Assembly (NCBI RefSeq): GCF_001424195.1
Contig: NZ_LMOO01000008.1
Location: 124,001 to 188,000, forward strand
Reading direction: 5' to 3'
Length of the DNA: 64,000 bases
Origin: Cellulomonas sp. Leaf334
Lineage (GTDB): Bacteria > Actinomycetota > Actinomycetes > Actinomycetales > Cellulomonadaceae
The notes below the pieces were generated by a model. It was not told where the DNA came from. It did no database searches and worked only from the letters and a program-made list of their open reading frames with translations. This document shows, piece after piece, positions 25,077 to 33,125 of this stretch. Made by a program: the position numbers and the translations under genes. Position 1 is the first letter of the stretch; each line of letters starts with the position of its first letter.

Positions 25077-26332
25077 GCGCCGGCCGCGTCCCCGGTCCGA
25101 ACGACTGGGACGACCGGCGCACCCCCCGCACCGACCTGCGCCCCGACACCCTCGCGGTGCGCGGCGGCCTGGTCCGCAGCCAGTTCCAGGAGACGTCCGA
25201 GGCGCTGTTCCTCACGCAGGGGTTCGTGTACGGCGGCGCCGCCGAGGCCGAGGCCGCGTTCGCCGGTGACACCGACCGGTTCCTGTACTCCCGGTACAAC
25301 AACCCCACGGTGTCCACGTTCGAGGAGCGGCTGCGGCTGCTCGAGGGCGCCGAGGCGGCCGTCGCCACCGCGTCGGGCATGTCCGCGGTGTTCACCGCGA
25401 TCGCCGCCCTGGTCGAGTCAGGCTCCCGGATCGTGTCCGCCCGTGCGCTGTTCGGGTCCACCGTCGTGATCTTCGAGGAGATCCTGGCCAAGTGGGGCGT
25501 GCGCACCGACTACGTCGACGGCCACGAGCTGGACCAGTGGGAGGCCGCGCTGTCCACGCCGGCCGACGTCGTGTTCTTCGAGACGCCGTCCAACCCGATG
25601 CAGGACCTGGTGGACATCGCGGCGGTCACCCGGCTCGCGCACGCCGCCGGGGCCACGGTCATCGTCGACAACGTCTTCGCCACCCCCGTGCTGTCCCGGC
25701 CGCTCGACTTCGGTGCCGACGTCGTCGTGTACTCCGCGACCAAGCACATCGACGGGCAGGGCCGCGTGCTCGGCGGCGCGATCCTCGGCACGGAGGAGTA
25801 CATCCGCGGTCCCGTGCAGACGCTGATCCGCAACACCGGCCCGTCGCTGTCGGCGTTCAACGCGTGGGTTCTGCTCAAGGGCCTGGAGACGCTGTCGCTG
25901 CGCGTGCGTCACCAGACCGCGTCGGCCCTGCGGGTCGCGACGTGGATCGAGCAGCAGCCCGGCGTCTCGCTCGTCCGCTACCCGTACCTGCCGTCGCACC
26001 CGCAGCACGCACTCGCGCTCACGCAGCAGTCCGGCGGCGGGACCGTCGTCACGTTCAACCTGGCGGTGCCCGAGGGGGCGACCCCCGACGTGACCAAGAA
26101 GGTCGCGTTCGGGTTCCTGGACGCGCTGCGGGTCGTCGACATCTCCAACAACCTCGGCGACGCCAAGTCGCTCGTCACGCACCCCGCGACGACGACGCAC
26201 CGCAAGCTCGGTCCCGAGGGCCGTGCGGCGGTCGGCATCGCCGAGTCGACCGTGCGGCTCTCCGTCGGGCTCGAGGACCCCGCCGACCTGATCGACGACC
26301 TCGCGCAGGCCCTCGGGACGCTCGCGGGCTAG
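25073..26332 (+). CDS. metZ: O-succinylhomoserine sulfhydrylase
   Basis: PLP enzyme making homocysteine from O-succinylhomoserine and sulfide, in methionine synthesis. 419 residues starting at the GTG that overlaps the rhodanese stop. PLP Lys224 is in YSATKHIDGQGRVLGG. Other Cys/Met-metabolism family marks are SRYNNPTVSTFEERLRLLEGAE, ATASGMSAVF and the C-terminal SVGLEDPADLIDDL. The N-terminus TRAVRGG-like TDLRPDTLAVRGGLVRSQFQETSEALFLTQGFVY is MetZ-like. Regulation is by the SAM-I riboswitch. Acetyl- rather than succinyl-homoserine use cannot be excluded. The last 4 bp overlap the convergent gene. Confidence 0.92.
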   Translation: MSAGRVPGPNDWDDRRTPRTDLRPDTLAVRGGLVRSQFQETSEALFLTQGFVYGGAAEAEAAFAGDTDRFLYSRYNNPTVSTFEERLRLLEGAEAAVATASGMSAVFTAIAALVESGSRIVSARALFGSTVVIFEEILAKWGVRTDYVDGHELDQWEAALSTPADVVFFETPSNPMQDLVDIAAVTRLAHAAGATVIVDNVFATPVLSRPLDFGADVVVYSATKHIDGQGRVLGGAILGTEEYIRGPVQTLIRNTGPSLSAFNAWVLLKGLETLSLRVRHQTASALRVATWIEQQPGVSLVRYPYLPSHPQHALALTQQSGGGTVVTFNLAVPEGATPDVTKKVAFGFLDALRVVDISNNLGDAKSLVTHPATTTHRKLGPEGRAAVGIAESTVRLSVGLEDPADLIDDLAQALGTLAG

Positions 26333-26811
26333 AGCCGCACCGTCTCGTTCTCGCCGCCGTCGTAGCGCTCGCCGGTGACCTTGGCCTTGACCAGGCTGAA
26401 CGCCGTCGTCAGGCGGCCGCCCTTGGCGTGCCAGTACTCGGCCGTCTGCCCGTGCAGCACGACGAGGACCAGTCCGGGAGTCTCCGGCCCGTCGGGGAAC
26501 CACGCCTCGGCGGTCACGCCCCAGAGCTCGCGGTTCCTGGCGACGTCGCGGACCACCTCGGCCGATCCCGACACCGAGACCCATGCCGTCGAGTCGGCGA
26601 ACGCCGCGTTCGCGGGGCTGCCCGCCTCGATCTCGTGCACCTTGTGGCTGTCGGCGTCGGCGAAGAACCACAGGTCCCCGTCGAAGTCCACGTCCTGCAC
26701 ACCCATCGGCCGGCTCACGAGCGAGCCGTCCGCACCCACCGTCGTGAGCATCGCGATCTTCGCGTCCTTGATCAGACCAGCCACCGTGGCGACGTCGTCG
26801 TCGTGCGTCAT
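26329..26811 (-). CDS. Pyridoxamine 5'-phosphate oxidase-related flavin-binding protein (general stress protein 26-like)
   Basis: 160 residues with the split-barrel flavin-binding fold: AMLTTVGADGSLVSRPMGVQDVDFDGDLWFFADADSHKV, then TAWVSVSGSAEVVRD and LWGVTAEAWFPDGPE. This matches the general stress FMN-binding group, whose physiological role is poorly known. The start ATG at 26811 follows a strong GAGGAGGA site. The following 143-bp gap (26812-26954) shows nothing I can name. Confidence 0.88.
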   Translation of the reverse strand: MTHDDDVATVAGLIKDAKIAMLTTVGADGSLVSRPMGVQDVDFDGDLWFFADADSHKVHEIEAGSPANAAFADSTAWVSVSGSAEVVRDVARNRELWGVTAEAWFPDGPETPGLVLVVLHGQTAEYWHAKGGRLTTAFSLVKAKVTGERYDGGENETVRL

Positions 26812-26954
26812 GCGTCCTCCTCGACCAGCGCGCTCACGGGGCTGCTGACCGCGGCGCCCGGCCACGGTAGGCACGATGCCTCGATGCTGCATGCGCTGCC
26901 GGCGTCGCAGGAAGATGAGTGGATGCGGTTCGCGGAGGTGGCGCGGACGCGCGC

Positions 26955-27932
26955 TCAGACGTCCTTGGCCATCCAGAGCGACAGGAAGTCGCCGGTGAAG
27001 TCGAAGAAGGGCACCACCGGGCGGTAGCCGGCCGACAGGTAGAGAGTGACCGCCTCGGGCTGCCGGATCCCGGTCTGCAGGACCACGCTGGTCAGTCCGC
27101 GCTCGCGTGCGTCGTCCTCGACGGCGGCGAGCAGGGCACGGGCCGCACCGGAGCCGCGCGCGGACTCGTCGACCCACACCTTCTTCAGCTCGACCGACCC
27201 CGCGGGGTAGCCGTCCCGTGCGGCACGCAGGGTTGCGCAGCCGACGGGGTTGCCGTCGACCCACGCGACGACCGTGGTCAGGGCACCGACGCCCTGCTGC
27301 GGGTCGTCCGCCTCGAAGCCGCCCGGGGTGCTCGCGGCGATCTCCGGGTAGCGCACCTCGATGTCGAGCCACATCGCGAACCGCAGCGCGGTGGCCACCG
27401 GGTCGGACCAGTGGGTGCGGGTGATCGTGACCGTCGGGCGCTCGCCGGTGCGCGGGGGGCGGGGCGTCGACGGTCCGAGGTCCTTGGCGAAGCAGCGGGA
27501 CTCGGCCTCGACCGCGTACTCGCCGAAGTTCGGGATCGAGCGGTACCCCTCGCTCAGGTACAGGCCGATCGCGGACGCCTGCAGCACCCCTGTCTCCAGG
27601 ACGAGCCGGCGGAAGCCCTTGTCCTGCGCCACCTGCTCGAGCTCACGCACCACCGCGCGGGAGTGGCCACGACCCCGGTGGGCCGGCACGACGAACATGC
27701 GCTTGAGCTCGCCGACGCCGTCGCCCAGCTCGTCGGACGCGTCACGGATCGCCCCGCACGCCACCGGCTCGCCGTCCACCCGCACGAGGAGCATCGCGAC
27801 GATGCTCTCGCCGGTCATCTCGTGGCCGATGTCCTCCTCGCCGTACAGGGCGAGGAGCTCGGCCTGCTGGGCGGTGCGCAACCGGAGCGCGTCCGGGTCG
27901 TCCCAGTCGACGAGCGTGATGGTGGTGCTCAA
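26955..27932 (-). CDS. Tandem GNAT acetyltransferase (two domains)
   Basis: 325 residues forming two GNAT domains. In the first, ELKRMFVVPAHRGRGHSRAVVRELEQVA is the acetyl-CoA loop, and LVLETGVLQASAIGLYLSEGYRSI the C-terminal part. In the second, ELKKVWVDESARGSGAARALLAAVED and VVLQTGIRQPEAVTLYLSAGYRPV repeat the same pattern. The two halves are clearly homologous, so the gene arose by duplication and fusion. Both loops keep the R/Q-x-x-G-x-G/A form, so both may be active. The substrate is unknown. It ends 3 bp before purQ on the same strand, but is upstream of nothing obvious. Confidence 0.88.
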   Translation of the reverse strand: MSTTITLVDWDDPDALRLRTAQQAELLALYGEEDIGHEMTGESIVAMLLVRVDGEPVACGAIRDASDELGDGVGELKRMFVVPAHRGRGHSRAVVRELEQVAQDKGFRRLVLETGVLQASAIGLYLSEGYRSIPNFGEYAVEAESRCFAKDLGPSTPRPPRTGERPTVTITRTHWSDPVATALRFAMWLDIEVRYPEIAASTPGGFEADDPQQGVGALTTVVAWVDGNPVGCATLRAARDGYPAGSVELKKVWVDESARGSGAARALLAAVEDDARERGLTSVVLQTGIRQPEAVTLYLSAGYRPVVPFFDFTGDFLSLWMAKDV

Positions 27933-27935
27933 CGC

Positions 27936-28631
27936 TCAGCCGACGAGTGCCTTGAGGACCGACGTGAAGAAGCGCAGCCCGTCGGTACCGGTCCGCGGAC
28001 CCTGGACGCCGTCCGGCCCGAAGCCCGGCTCGACCGCGTGCTCGGGGTGCGGCATGAGACCGACGACGTTGCCCGCCGCGTTCGAGATGCCGGCGATGCT
28101 GCGGCGCGACCCGTTCGGGTTCCAGCCCTGGTAGCGGAAGACCACGCGGCCCTCGCCCTCCAGCTCGTCGAGCGTGTGCTCGTCGGCGACGTACTGGCCG
28201 TCCTGGTTCTTCAGCGGGATCGTGATGTGCTCCCCCGCCGTGTAGTCACGGGTCCAGGCCGTGTCGACGTTGTCGACCGAGAGGACCTGCTCGCGGCACA
28301 CGAAGTGCAGGTGGTCGTTCTTGATCATCGACCCCGGCAGCAGGTGCGCCTCGGTGAGGACCTGGAAGCCGTTGCAGATGCCGAGGACCGGCAGGCCTTT
28401 GTGCGCGGCGTCGACGATCTCGCCCATGACCGGCGCGAACCGGCTGATCGCACCGGCGCGCAGGTAGTCGCCGTACGAGAAGCCGCCGGGCAGGACGACC
28501 GCGTCGACCCCGTGCAGGTCGGCGTCGCCGTGCCACAGGGAGACGGCCTCGGCGCCCGCGAGGCGGACCGCGCGAGCCGCGTCGCGGTCGTCCAGCGTGC
28601 CGGGGAAGGTGACGACGCCGACCCGGGTCAT
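27936..28631 (-). CDS. purQ: FGAM synthase subunit PurQ (glutaminase)
   Basis: Class I glutamine amidotransferase giving ammonia to PurL. 231 residues; nucleophile Cys86 in VLGICNGFQ; His/Glu of the triad in MPHPEHAVEPG near the C-terminus; VVLPGGFSYGDYLRAGA is the PurQ signature. ATG at 28631 overlaps the purS stop by 4 bp, so PurS-PurQ are translationally coupled. PurL itself lies 24 kb away. Confidence 0.97.
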   Translation of the reverse strand: MTRVGVVTFPGTLDDRDAARAVRLAGAEAVSLWHGDADLHGVDAVVLPGGFSYGDYLRAGAISRFAPVMGEIVDAAHKGLPVLGICNGFQVLTEAHLLPGSMIKNDHLHFVCREQVLSVDNVDTAWTRDYTAGEHITIPLKNQDGQYVADEHTLDELEGEGRVVFRYQGWNPNGSRRSIAGISNAAGNVVGLMPHPEHAVEPGFGPDGVQGPRTGTDGLRFFTSVLKALVG

Positions 28632-28882
28632 GCCTGGGTGTCCTCGTAGACCGCGACGACGTCCTCGATCACCGGGTTGGACAGCACGTGCTCACCGGCC
28701 TCGCGGGCCGCGGCGAGGATCTCCTCGGTCACCGGCCCGTCGACCTCGAGCTCGAACCGCTTGCCCTGACGGACGGACGCGAACTGCCCGAACCCGAGCC
28801 GCGGCAGGGCGCCGGCGACGGCCTTGCCCTGCGGGTCGAGGATCTCGGGCTTCGGCATGACATCGACGACGACTCGTCCCAC
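28628..28882 (-). CDS. purS: FGAM synthase subunit PurS
   Basis: 84-residue adaptor of the FGAM synthase complex, starting at GTG (28882) with GGAG about 7 bp upstream. Core: VVVDVMPKPEILDPQGKAVAGALPRLGF and VRQGKRFELEVDGP, as in known PurS proteins. An upstream gap of 80 bp (28883-28962) separates it from the PadR-linked genes. Confidence 0.93.
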   Translation of the reverse strand: MGRVVVDVMPKPEILDPQGKAVAGALPRLGFGQFASVRQGKRFELEVDGPVTEEILAAAREAGEHVLSNPVIEDVVAVYEDTQA

Positions 28883-28962
28883 GAAAGGGCTCCAGGTGTT
28901 CGCGCGGCGGTGGGGGGTCGCGGCGATTCTAGCGAGTGGTTCGGGGGCCGCCGCGCACGTGC

Positions 28963-30072
28963 TCAGTCGGTGGAGACCAGCGCGGGGACGAGGCCCTCCT
29001 GGACGGTGTCGACGCCCGGCGGCCGACCCCGGAACGCGATCCGCAGGGCGTCGACGAGGGCCAGGTCGGCCGGACCCGACCGCGACGTCAGCCAGACCAC
29101 CAGCAGCGCCGGCAGTGCCAGGAGCGCGCCCACCGCGACCCCGACGGAGAAGAACAGGTCCGCACGGCCGGAACCCTCCACCCACGCGAGACCGAGGAAG
29201 CAGCCGCTCAGCACGGCGACGAGCATGCGGTGTCGTGGGATCGGCCGGACGAGGCGTCGCGACGGCTGGGCGGGCCGGACGGGCACCAGCTGTCGCAGAC
29301 GGCGACGGGCGAGCGGGGAGCCGAGAACACCCGACGCGAGCGCCCCTGCGAGCGCCACCAGCAGCACGGGCGAGGTGCCGGAGCGCGCGGCGGTGACCGT
29401 CTCGACGCAGGCGTCGCCGCACGCCGCCGTAGCGAGCCTGGTCGGCGCAGTCAGGCAGGCCGTCACGGCCCCCAGCCCGACGACCCCGACGGCGACCGCC
29501 AGCATCCCTGCGGACCCGCGTACGGTCAGCCGGTCGCGCATCACCCACCCGAACAGGAAGGTGTCGGCGGTGAGCTCCTCACCCGCATCGGCAACCAGGT
29601 GCTTCCGCGCCTGCTTCTGCAGCTGCCAGCGGCCGCGGGAAAGTACTCCGACCGACATCCCCAGGGCCAGCACCACGGCGGTCCACGACGGCATGTGCGG
29701 CCGGTCACCGGTCACCAGCGGGAGCAGCACTGAGACCGCGACGAACAGGACGACCAGGTTGCCCAGCATCCGCAGCGGCGCCGACGCCCCCTCGAGGTCG
29801 TCGCGGACCCACCCGCGGTACCGGGCGGGGACGCGCCGGTCGAACAGCCGGTACGCGAGCACGTGCCGCAGCGGCGGGCGGGTCCGTGCGCGGGTCGCCC
29901 ACCCCGCCCGGACCAGTCCCGCAGCCGTCCGCGCGTCGACGCGCGTCGCACCCGGCGCCGCAAGGTCGGCGAGCAGCGCGACCAGCTCGTCGCCCCGCCG
30001 CAGCCGCCAGCGACGCGGGTACGCCCGCAGCCATCGGTGGACGGACCGCTCGAAGCGGGGGTCGACGGTCAT
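28963..30072 (-). CDS. PadR-linked membrane protein, paralogue 1 (permease-prefix/HAAS-like N-terminus)
   Basis: 369-residue integral membrane protein of unknown function. The N-terminal about 75 residues form a soluble helical domain with FERSVHRWLRAYPRRWRLRRGDELVALLADLA, of the type often encoded next to PadR regulators. About six hydrophobic segments follow. Between them lies APTRLATAACGDACVETVT, with two Cys three residues apart, shared with paralogue 2. It overlaps paralogue 2 by 4 bp. This could be a small-signal or lipid-level sensor, but nothing in the sequence fixes a function. Confidence 0.8.
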   Translation of the reverse strand: MTVDPRFERSVHRWLRAYPRRWRLRRGDELVALLADLAAPGATRVDARTAAGLVRAGWATRARTRPPLRHVLAYRLFDRRVPARYRGWVRDDLEGASAPLRMLGNLVVLFVAVSVLLPLVTGDRPHMPSWTAVVLALGMSVGVLSRGRWQLQKQARKHLVADAGEELTADTFLFGWVMRDRLTVRGSAGMLAVAVGVVGLGAVTACLTAPTRLATAACGDACVETVTAARSGTSPVLLVALAGALASGVLGSPLARRRLRQLVPVRPAQPSRRLVRPIPRHRMLVAVLSGCFLGLAWVEGSGRADLFFSVGVAVGALLALPALLVVWLTSRSGPADLALVDALRIAFRGRPPGVDTVQEGLVPALVSTD

Positions 30073-31181
30073 CGGCTCTCCAGGGCGACGGCGGGGGTGA
30101 GGTCAGGGACGAGGTCGGTGTCGTACCGCTCGACCTCGACGGGGCGGTTGGTCCAGGCCACGTGCCGCAGGTCGACGAACGCGAGGCCGTCGGTCACGCG
30201 CGCGTGCCGCCACGCCGCGAACACGGTCGGGAGGAGGAACAGGCAGACGGGGGCGGCGACGGCGGAGAGCGACAGCGCCCAGACCCCGGTCGCCTCGGCG
30301 AGCGCGGCCGCGACGATCAGGCCGGTCCAGAGCGCCACGGCGACACCGGCGTGCGGTGCGGTGCCGACGAGCCGGCGTGCAGGCTGGTCGGGTGCCACCG
30401 CGAGCAGCCGTCGGAACCGGCGCGCGACGGCGATCCCGACGACGAGCCCGACGACCGCGGCGGCCGTCAGCGGGGCGGTGATCAGCAGCTGCGCGTCCCG
30501 CGGCACCGTCACGGTCTCGACGCAGCCGGCACCGCACGACGCCGTGCCCAGCCGGGTCGGCGCGAGGACCGCTGCCGCCGACCACGCCAGCGCACCGGCG
30601 GCCAGGAGGACCACGAGCACCCGGGCGCCGGGCTCGGCCATGGTCCGCTCCCGCGGCTGTCGGACCCAGACGAACCCACCGACGGCGTGCGGCTCGCGGC
30701 GGGTCCGGCGTCGCGCGTGGCGTTGCAGCCTGCGGCGGACGGCGGCATCGGGACGGACGAGCAGCAGGGTGGCCGTGAGCACCACGGCCAGGGTCGCCCA
30801 CCACACCAGGGTCGCCGTGGGGAACCCGGCCGCCACCCCGTTCCACAGGGGGAAGGCGAGCAGCCACAGCCGACCCATCAGGTTGCGACGCAGGCTCCCC
30901 GGTCCGGTGATGTCCTGGCGCACCCACTCGCGGTACGGCGTCGGCACGCGCACGTCGAACAGCCGGTAGGCCAGGTAGACGTGCGGGGGCGGGGTCTGGC
31001 GCCACCGCGTCGCCACGCCGCCACGCAGCAGGCCGAGCGCGGTGCGGACGTCCAGGCGGCGGGCACCGTCGGGCGCGAGGTCGACCAGGACGGCGGTGAC
31101 CTCGTCGGCACGCTGCGCCCGCCAGGTCGGGGGGTAGGCGCGCAGCCAGAAGGCGGCGGACCGCTCGAGCCGGTCGGTCAT
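30069..31181 (-). CDS. PadR-linked membrane protein, paralogue 2
   Basis: 370-residue membrane protein homologous to its downstream neighbour along the whole length: LERSAAFWLRAYPPTWRAQRADEVTAVLVDLAPDGARRLDVRTALGLL at the N-terminus, AYRLFDVRVPTPYREWVRQDI next, several membrane segments, and APTRLGTASCGAGCVETVT in the same place. Start ATG at 31181 overlaps the upstream paralogue stop by 4 bp. The function is unknown. Confidence 0.8.
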   Translation of the reverse strand: MTDRLERSAAFWLRAYPPTWRAQRADEVTAVLVDLAPDGARRLDVRTALGLLRGGVATRWRQTPPPHVYLAYRLFDVRVPTPYREWVRQDITGPGSLRRNLMGRLWLLAFPLWNGVAAGFPTATLVWWATLAVVLTATLLLVRPDAAVRRRLQRHARRRTRREPHAVGGFVWVRQPRERTMAEPGARVLVVLLAAGALAWSAAAVLAPTRLGTASCGAGCVETVTVPRDAQLLITAPLTAAAVVGLVVGIAVARRFRRLLAVAPDQPARRLVGTAPHAGVAVALWTGLIVAAALAEATGVWALSLSAVAAPVCLFLLPTVFAAWRHARVTDGLAFVDLRHVAWTNRPVEVERYDTDLVPDLTPAVALESR

Positions 31182-31687
31182 CGGTCCAGGGGCCGGTACG
31201 GGCGCATCGGGCCGATCTCCCGGGGTGAGCCGAACAGGGTCTCGATCGCGCCCGCCCGCCCGCGTGCGCGGTCCACCACGGCGACGACGGTGCCGGCCGC
31301 CACCGCCACCGCACTCGGCACCAGCGGGAGGTCGAGAAGGAGGAACAGGGGCAGGAACAGCGGTCCGAGCACGACGTCGAGCAGCAGGGCGTACCGCCAC
31401 GGGTACAGCGCGCCCTCGAGATCGTCCCGAAGCCATCCGTCGTAGGCGCGCGACGGACGCCGGCCGAGCAGGCGGTAGCGCAGGAACGCGCCGACCGGCG
31501 GGCGCTGCCGCCATCGCACGGCCCAGCGGGCGCGCACCAGCCCCGTGGCGGTGCGCAGGTCGAGCCGCGTCGCACCGACGGGAGCGAGGTCGGCCAGGAC
31601 CTCGGCGACCTCGGCGGTGCGCTCCGCCCGCCAGCGCCTCGGGAAGGCTCGCAGCCAGAACGCGGCGGAGCGGTCCAGGCCGCTCAT
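31178..31687 (-). CDS. PadR-linked membrane protein, paralogue 3 (short)
   Basis: 169 residues: the same N-terminal domain (LDRSAAFWLRAFPRRWRAERTAEVAEVLADLAPVGATRLDLRTATGL) and the YRLLGRRPSRAYDGWLRDDLEGAL linker, but only one or two membrane helices and no Cys motif. It ends with GSPREIGPMRPYRPLDR. It looks like a naturally short member rather than a broken copy, since its end is coupled by a 4-bp overlap to paralogue 2. It starts within the PadR stop (TGATG). Confidence 0.78.
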   Translation of the reverse strand: MSGLDRSAAFWLRAFPRRWRAERTAEVAEVLADLAPVGATRLDLRTATGLVRARWAVRWRQRPPVGAFLRYRLLGRRPSRAYDGWLRDDLEGALYPWRYALLLDVVLGPLFLPLFLLLDLPLVPSAVAVAAGTVVAVVDRARGRAGAIETLFGSPREIGPMRPYRPLDR

Positions 31688-32022
31688 CAGGCCGACCCGA
31701 GGGCGGGACGCGACGTCGGGCGAGCGGCGAGCACGCGTCGCGCGAGGAGGGCGAGGTCCGTCAGGCGGGCGGTCTCGGCGGCGAGGGCCGCCATGCCGTC
31801 GCGCGTGAGCCGGTAGTAGCGACGCAGGCGGCCGTCGACGACGACCTCGCCCGACGCCTCCGCGTAGCCCGCCTCCACCAGGCGGTCGAGGATGCCGTAG
31901 AGCGTGCCGGCGCCGAGCCGGACGCGGTCGTCGGACAGGGCCTTGACGGCCTCGACGACGCCGTAGCCGTGGCGGGGCTCCTCGGCCAGGGACAGCAGCA
32001 CGTAGTACGCCTGCTCGCTCAT
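31687..32022 (-). CDS. PadR-family transcriptional regulator
   Basis: 111 residues with the PadR winged helix: QAYYVLLSLAEEPRHGYGVVEAVKAL, then LGAGTLYGILDRLVEAGYAEA and RRYYRLTRDGMAALAAE. First gene of an operon with the three paralogous membrane proteins, in the usual PadR-plus-sensor arrangement. ATG at 32022 (GGGA about 8 bp upstream) is preferred over GTG at 32034. A palindrome just upstream is its probable own operator. Confidence 0.9.
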   Translation of the reverse strand: MSEQAYYVLLSLAEEPRHGYGVVEAVKALSDDRVRLGAGTLYGILDRLVEAGYAEASGEVVVDGRLRRYYRLTRDGMAALAAETARLTDLALLARRVLAARPTSRPALGSA

Positions 32023-32037
32023 CCGGAATCCCACGGA

Positions 32038-32049
32038 CGATATATATCG
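32038..32049 (-). promoter_or_regulatory. Probable PadR operator overlapping the -10
   Basis: Perfect 12-bp palindrome CGATATATATCG, strikingly AT-rich for this genome. It contains a -10-like TATAT and lies 4-16 bp upstream of the two possible PadR starts. AT-rich palindromes of this kind are bound by PadR-type regulators. Position argues for autorepression of the PadR operon; a transcript starting near 32034 would have almost no leader. Confidence 0.6.
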
Positions 32050-32165
32050 CGTGACGACCTATGGCAGCAAGGGTCCGTCCGCCGCGCGCTGGTTCGTGGC
32101 GGTTTCCGGCCCGCACGTGGGCGCCGGGTGCGGTCCGTGTCGGTGGTCAGGGGCATGATGCGCCG

Positions 32166-33116
32166 GTGAGCTCTCAGGCACCCTCGACCCGCGGCTGGCT
32201 CGGCCCATACCTCCTGCTCGCGGTGCTGTGGGGATGCAGCTTCCTGTTCATCGCCCTGGCACTGCAGACGTTCGCGCCGACCCAGGTGGCGTTCGGCCGG
32301 ATCGCCATCGGGTTCGCGCTGCTCGCGGTGATCCTGCTCGTCCGCCGGGAGCGTGTCCGGGTCGAGCGACGAAGGATCGGCGACTTCGTGATGGTCGGCG
32401 CGGTCATGACGGCGATCCCGTTCGTGCTCTTCGCACTCGCCGAGCAGCGGGTCACCTCGGTCCTCGCGGGCCTCGTGAACGCGACGACTCCCCTGTTCAC
32501 GGCCGTGTTCGTCGCGCTCCTGCTGCCCAGCGAACGCCCGGACCGCGTGCAGGTCGGCGGGCTCGTGCTCGGCTTCGGTGGCATCGCCGTGCTGCTGGGG
32601 ATCTGGAACTCCGGCGCGATCGACCTGGTCGGCGGCCTGATGCTGCTGGGCGCCACGTTCTGCTACGGCCTCGGGAACGCGTGGAGCCGCCGCCGGCTGA
32701 CCAGCACCGGCCTCTCGAACGTCGCCCTGCCGGCCGTGCAGCTGGCCGTCGGCGCCCTGGTGATCCTGCCGTTCGCCGCGTCCACGCCGCTCACGGGTCC
32801 GATCGCGCCGGCACCCGCCCTCGCCCTGCTCGCGCTCGGCCTCGGCGGGACCGGGCTCGCGTACGTGCTGTTCTGGCGCGTCCTGGCGATCGCCGGCGCC
32901 ACCGTCACGGCGAGCGTCACCTACGTGATCCCGCTGGTCTCGACGACCCTCGGCGTCCTCGTCCTGCACGAGGGCCTGCACTGGTACGAGCCGGTGGGTG
33001 GCGCGATCGTGCTCGCCGGTGTCGGCCTGACGCAGTGGGGGGCGGCGCGACGGCGGTCGGCGGACGCGGCGGCAGAGACGGGCCGGAGCGAACAGGTGGA
33101 GGCCGAGGCCGTCTGA
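32166..33116 (+). CDS. DMT-superfamily (EamA) transporter
   Basis: 316-residue membrane protein with two EamA repeats and about ten transmembrane helices: YLLLAVLWGCSFLFIALAL begins repeat 1, and DLVGGLMLLGATFCYGLGNAWSRR begins repeat 2, ending LGVLVLHEGLHWYEPVGGAIVLAGVGL. It is likely an exporter of amino acids or metabolites. Start GTG at 32166, divergent from the PadR operon; the gap could carry a shared promoter. A short charged tail follows the last helix. Confidence 0.9.
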   Translation: MSSQAPSTRGWLGPYLLLAVLWGCSFLFIALALQTFAPTQVAFGRIAIGFALLAVILLVRRERVRVERRRIGDFVMVGAVMTAIPFVLFALAEQRVTSVLAGLVNATTPLFTAVFVALLLPSERPDRVQVGGLVLGFGGIAVLLGIWNSGAIDLVGGLMLLGATFCYGLGNAWSRRRLTSTGLSNVALPAVQLAVGALVILPFAASTPLTGPIAPAPALALLALGLGGTGLAYVLFWRVLAIAGATVTASVTYVIPLVSTTLGVLVLHEGLHWYEPVGGAIVLAGVGLTQWGAARRRSADAAAETGRSEQVEAEAV

Positions 33117-33125
33117 GGTCGGGGC

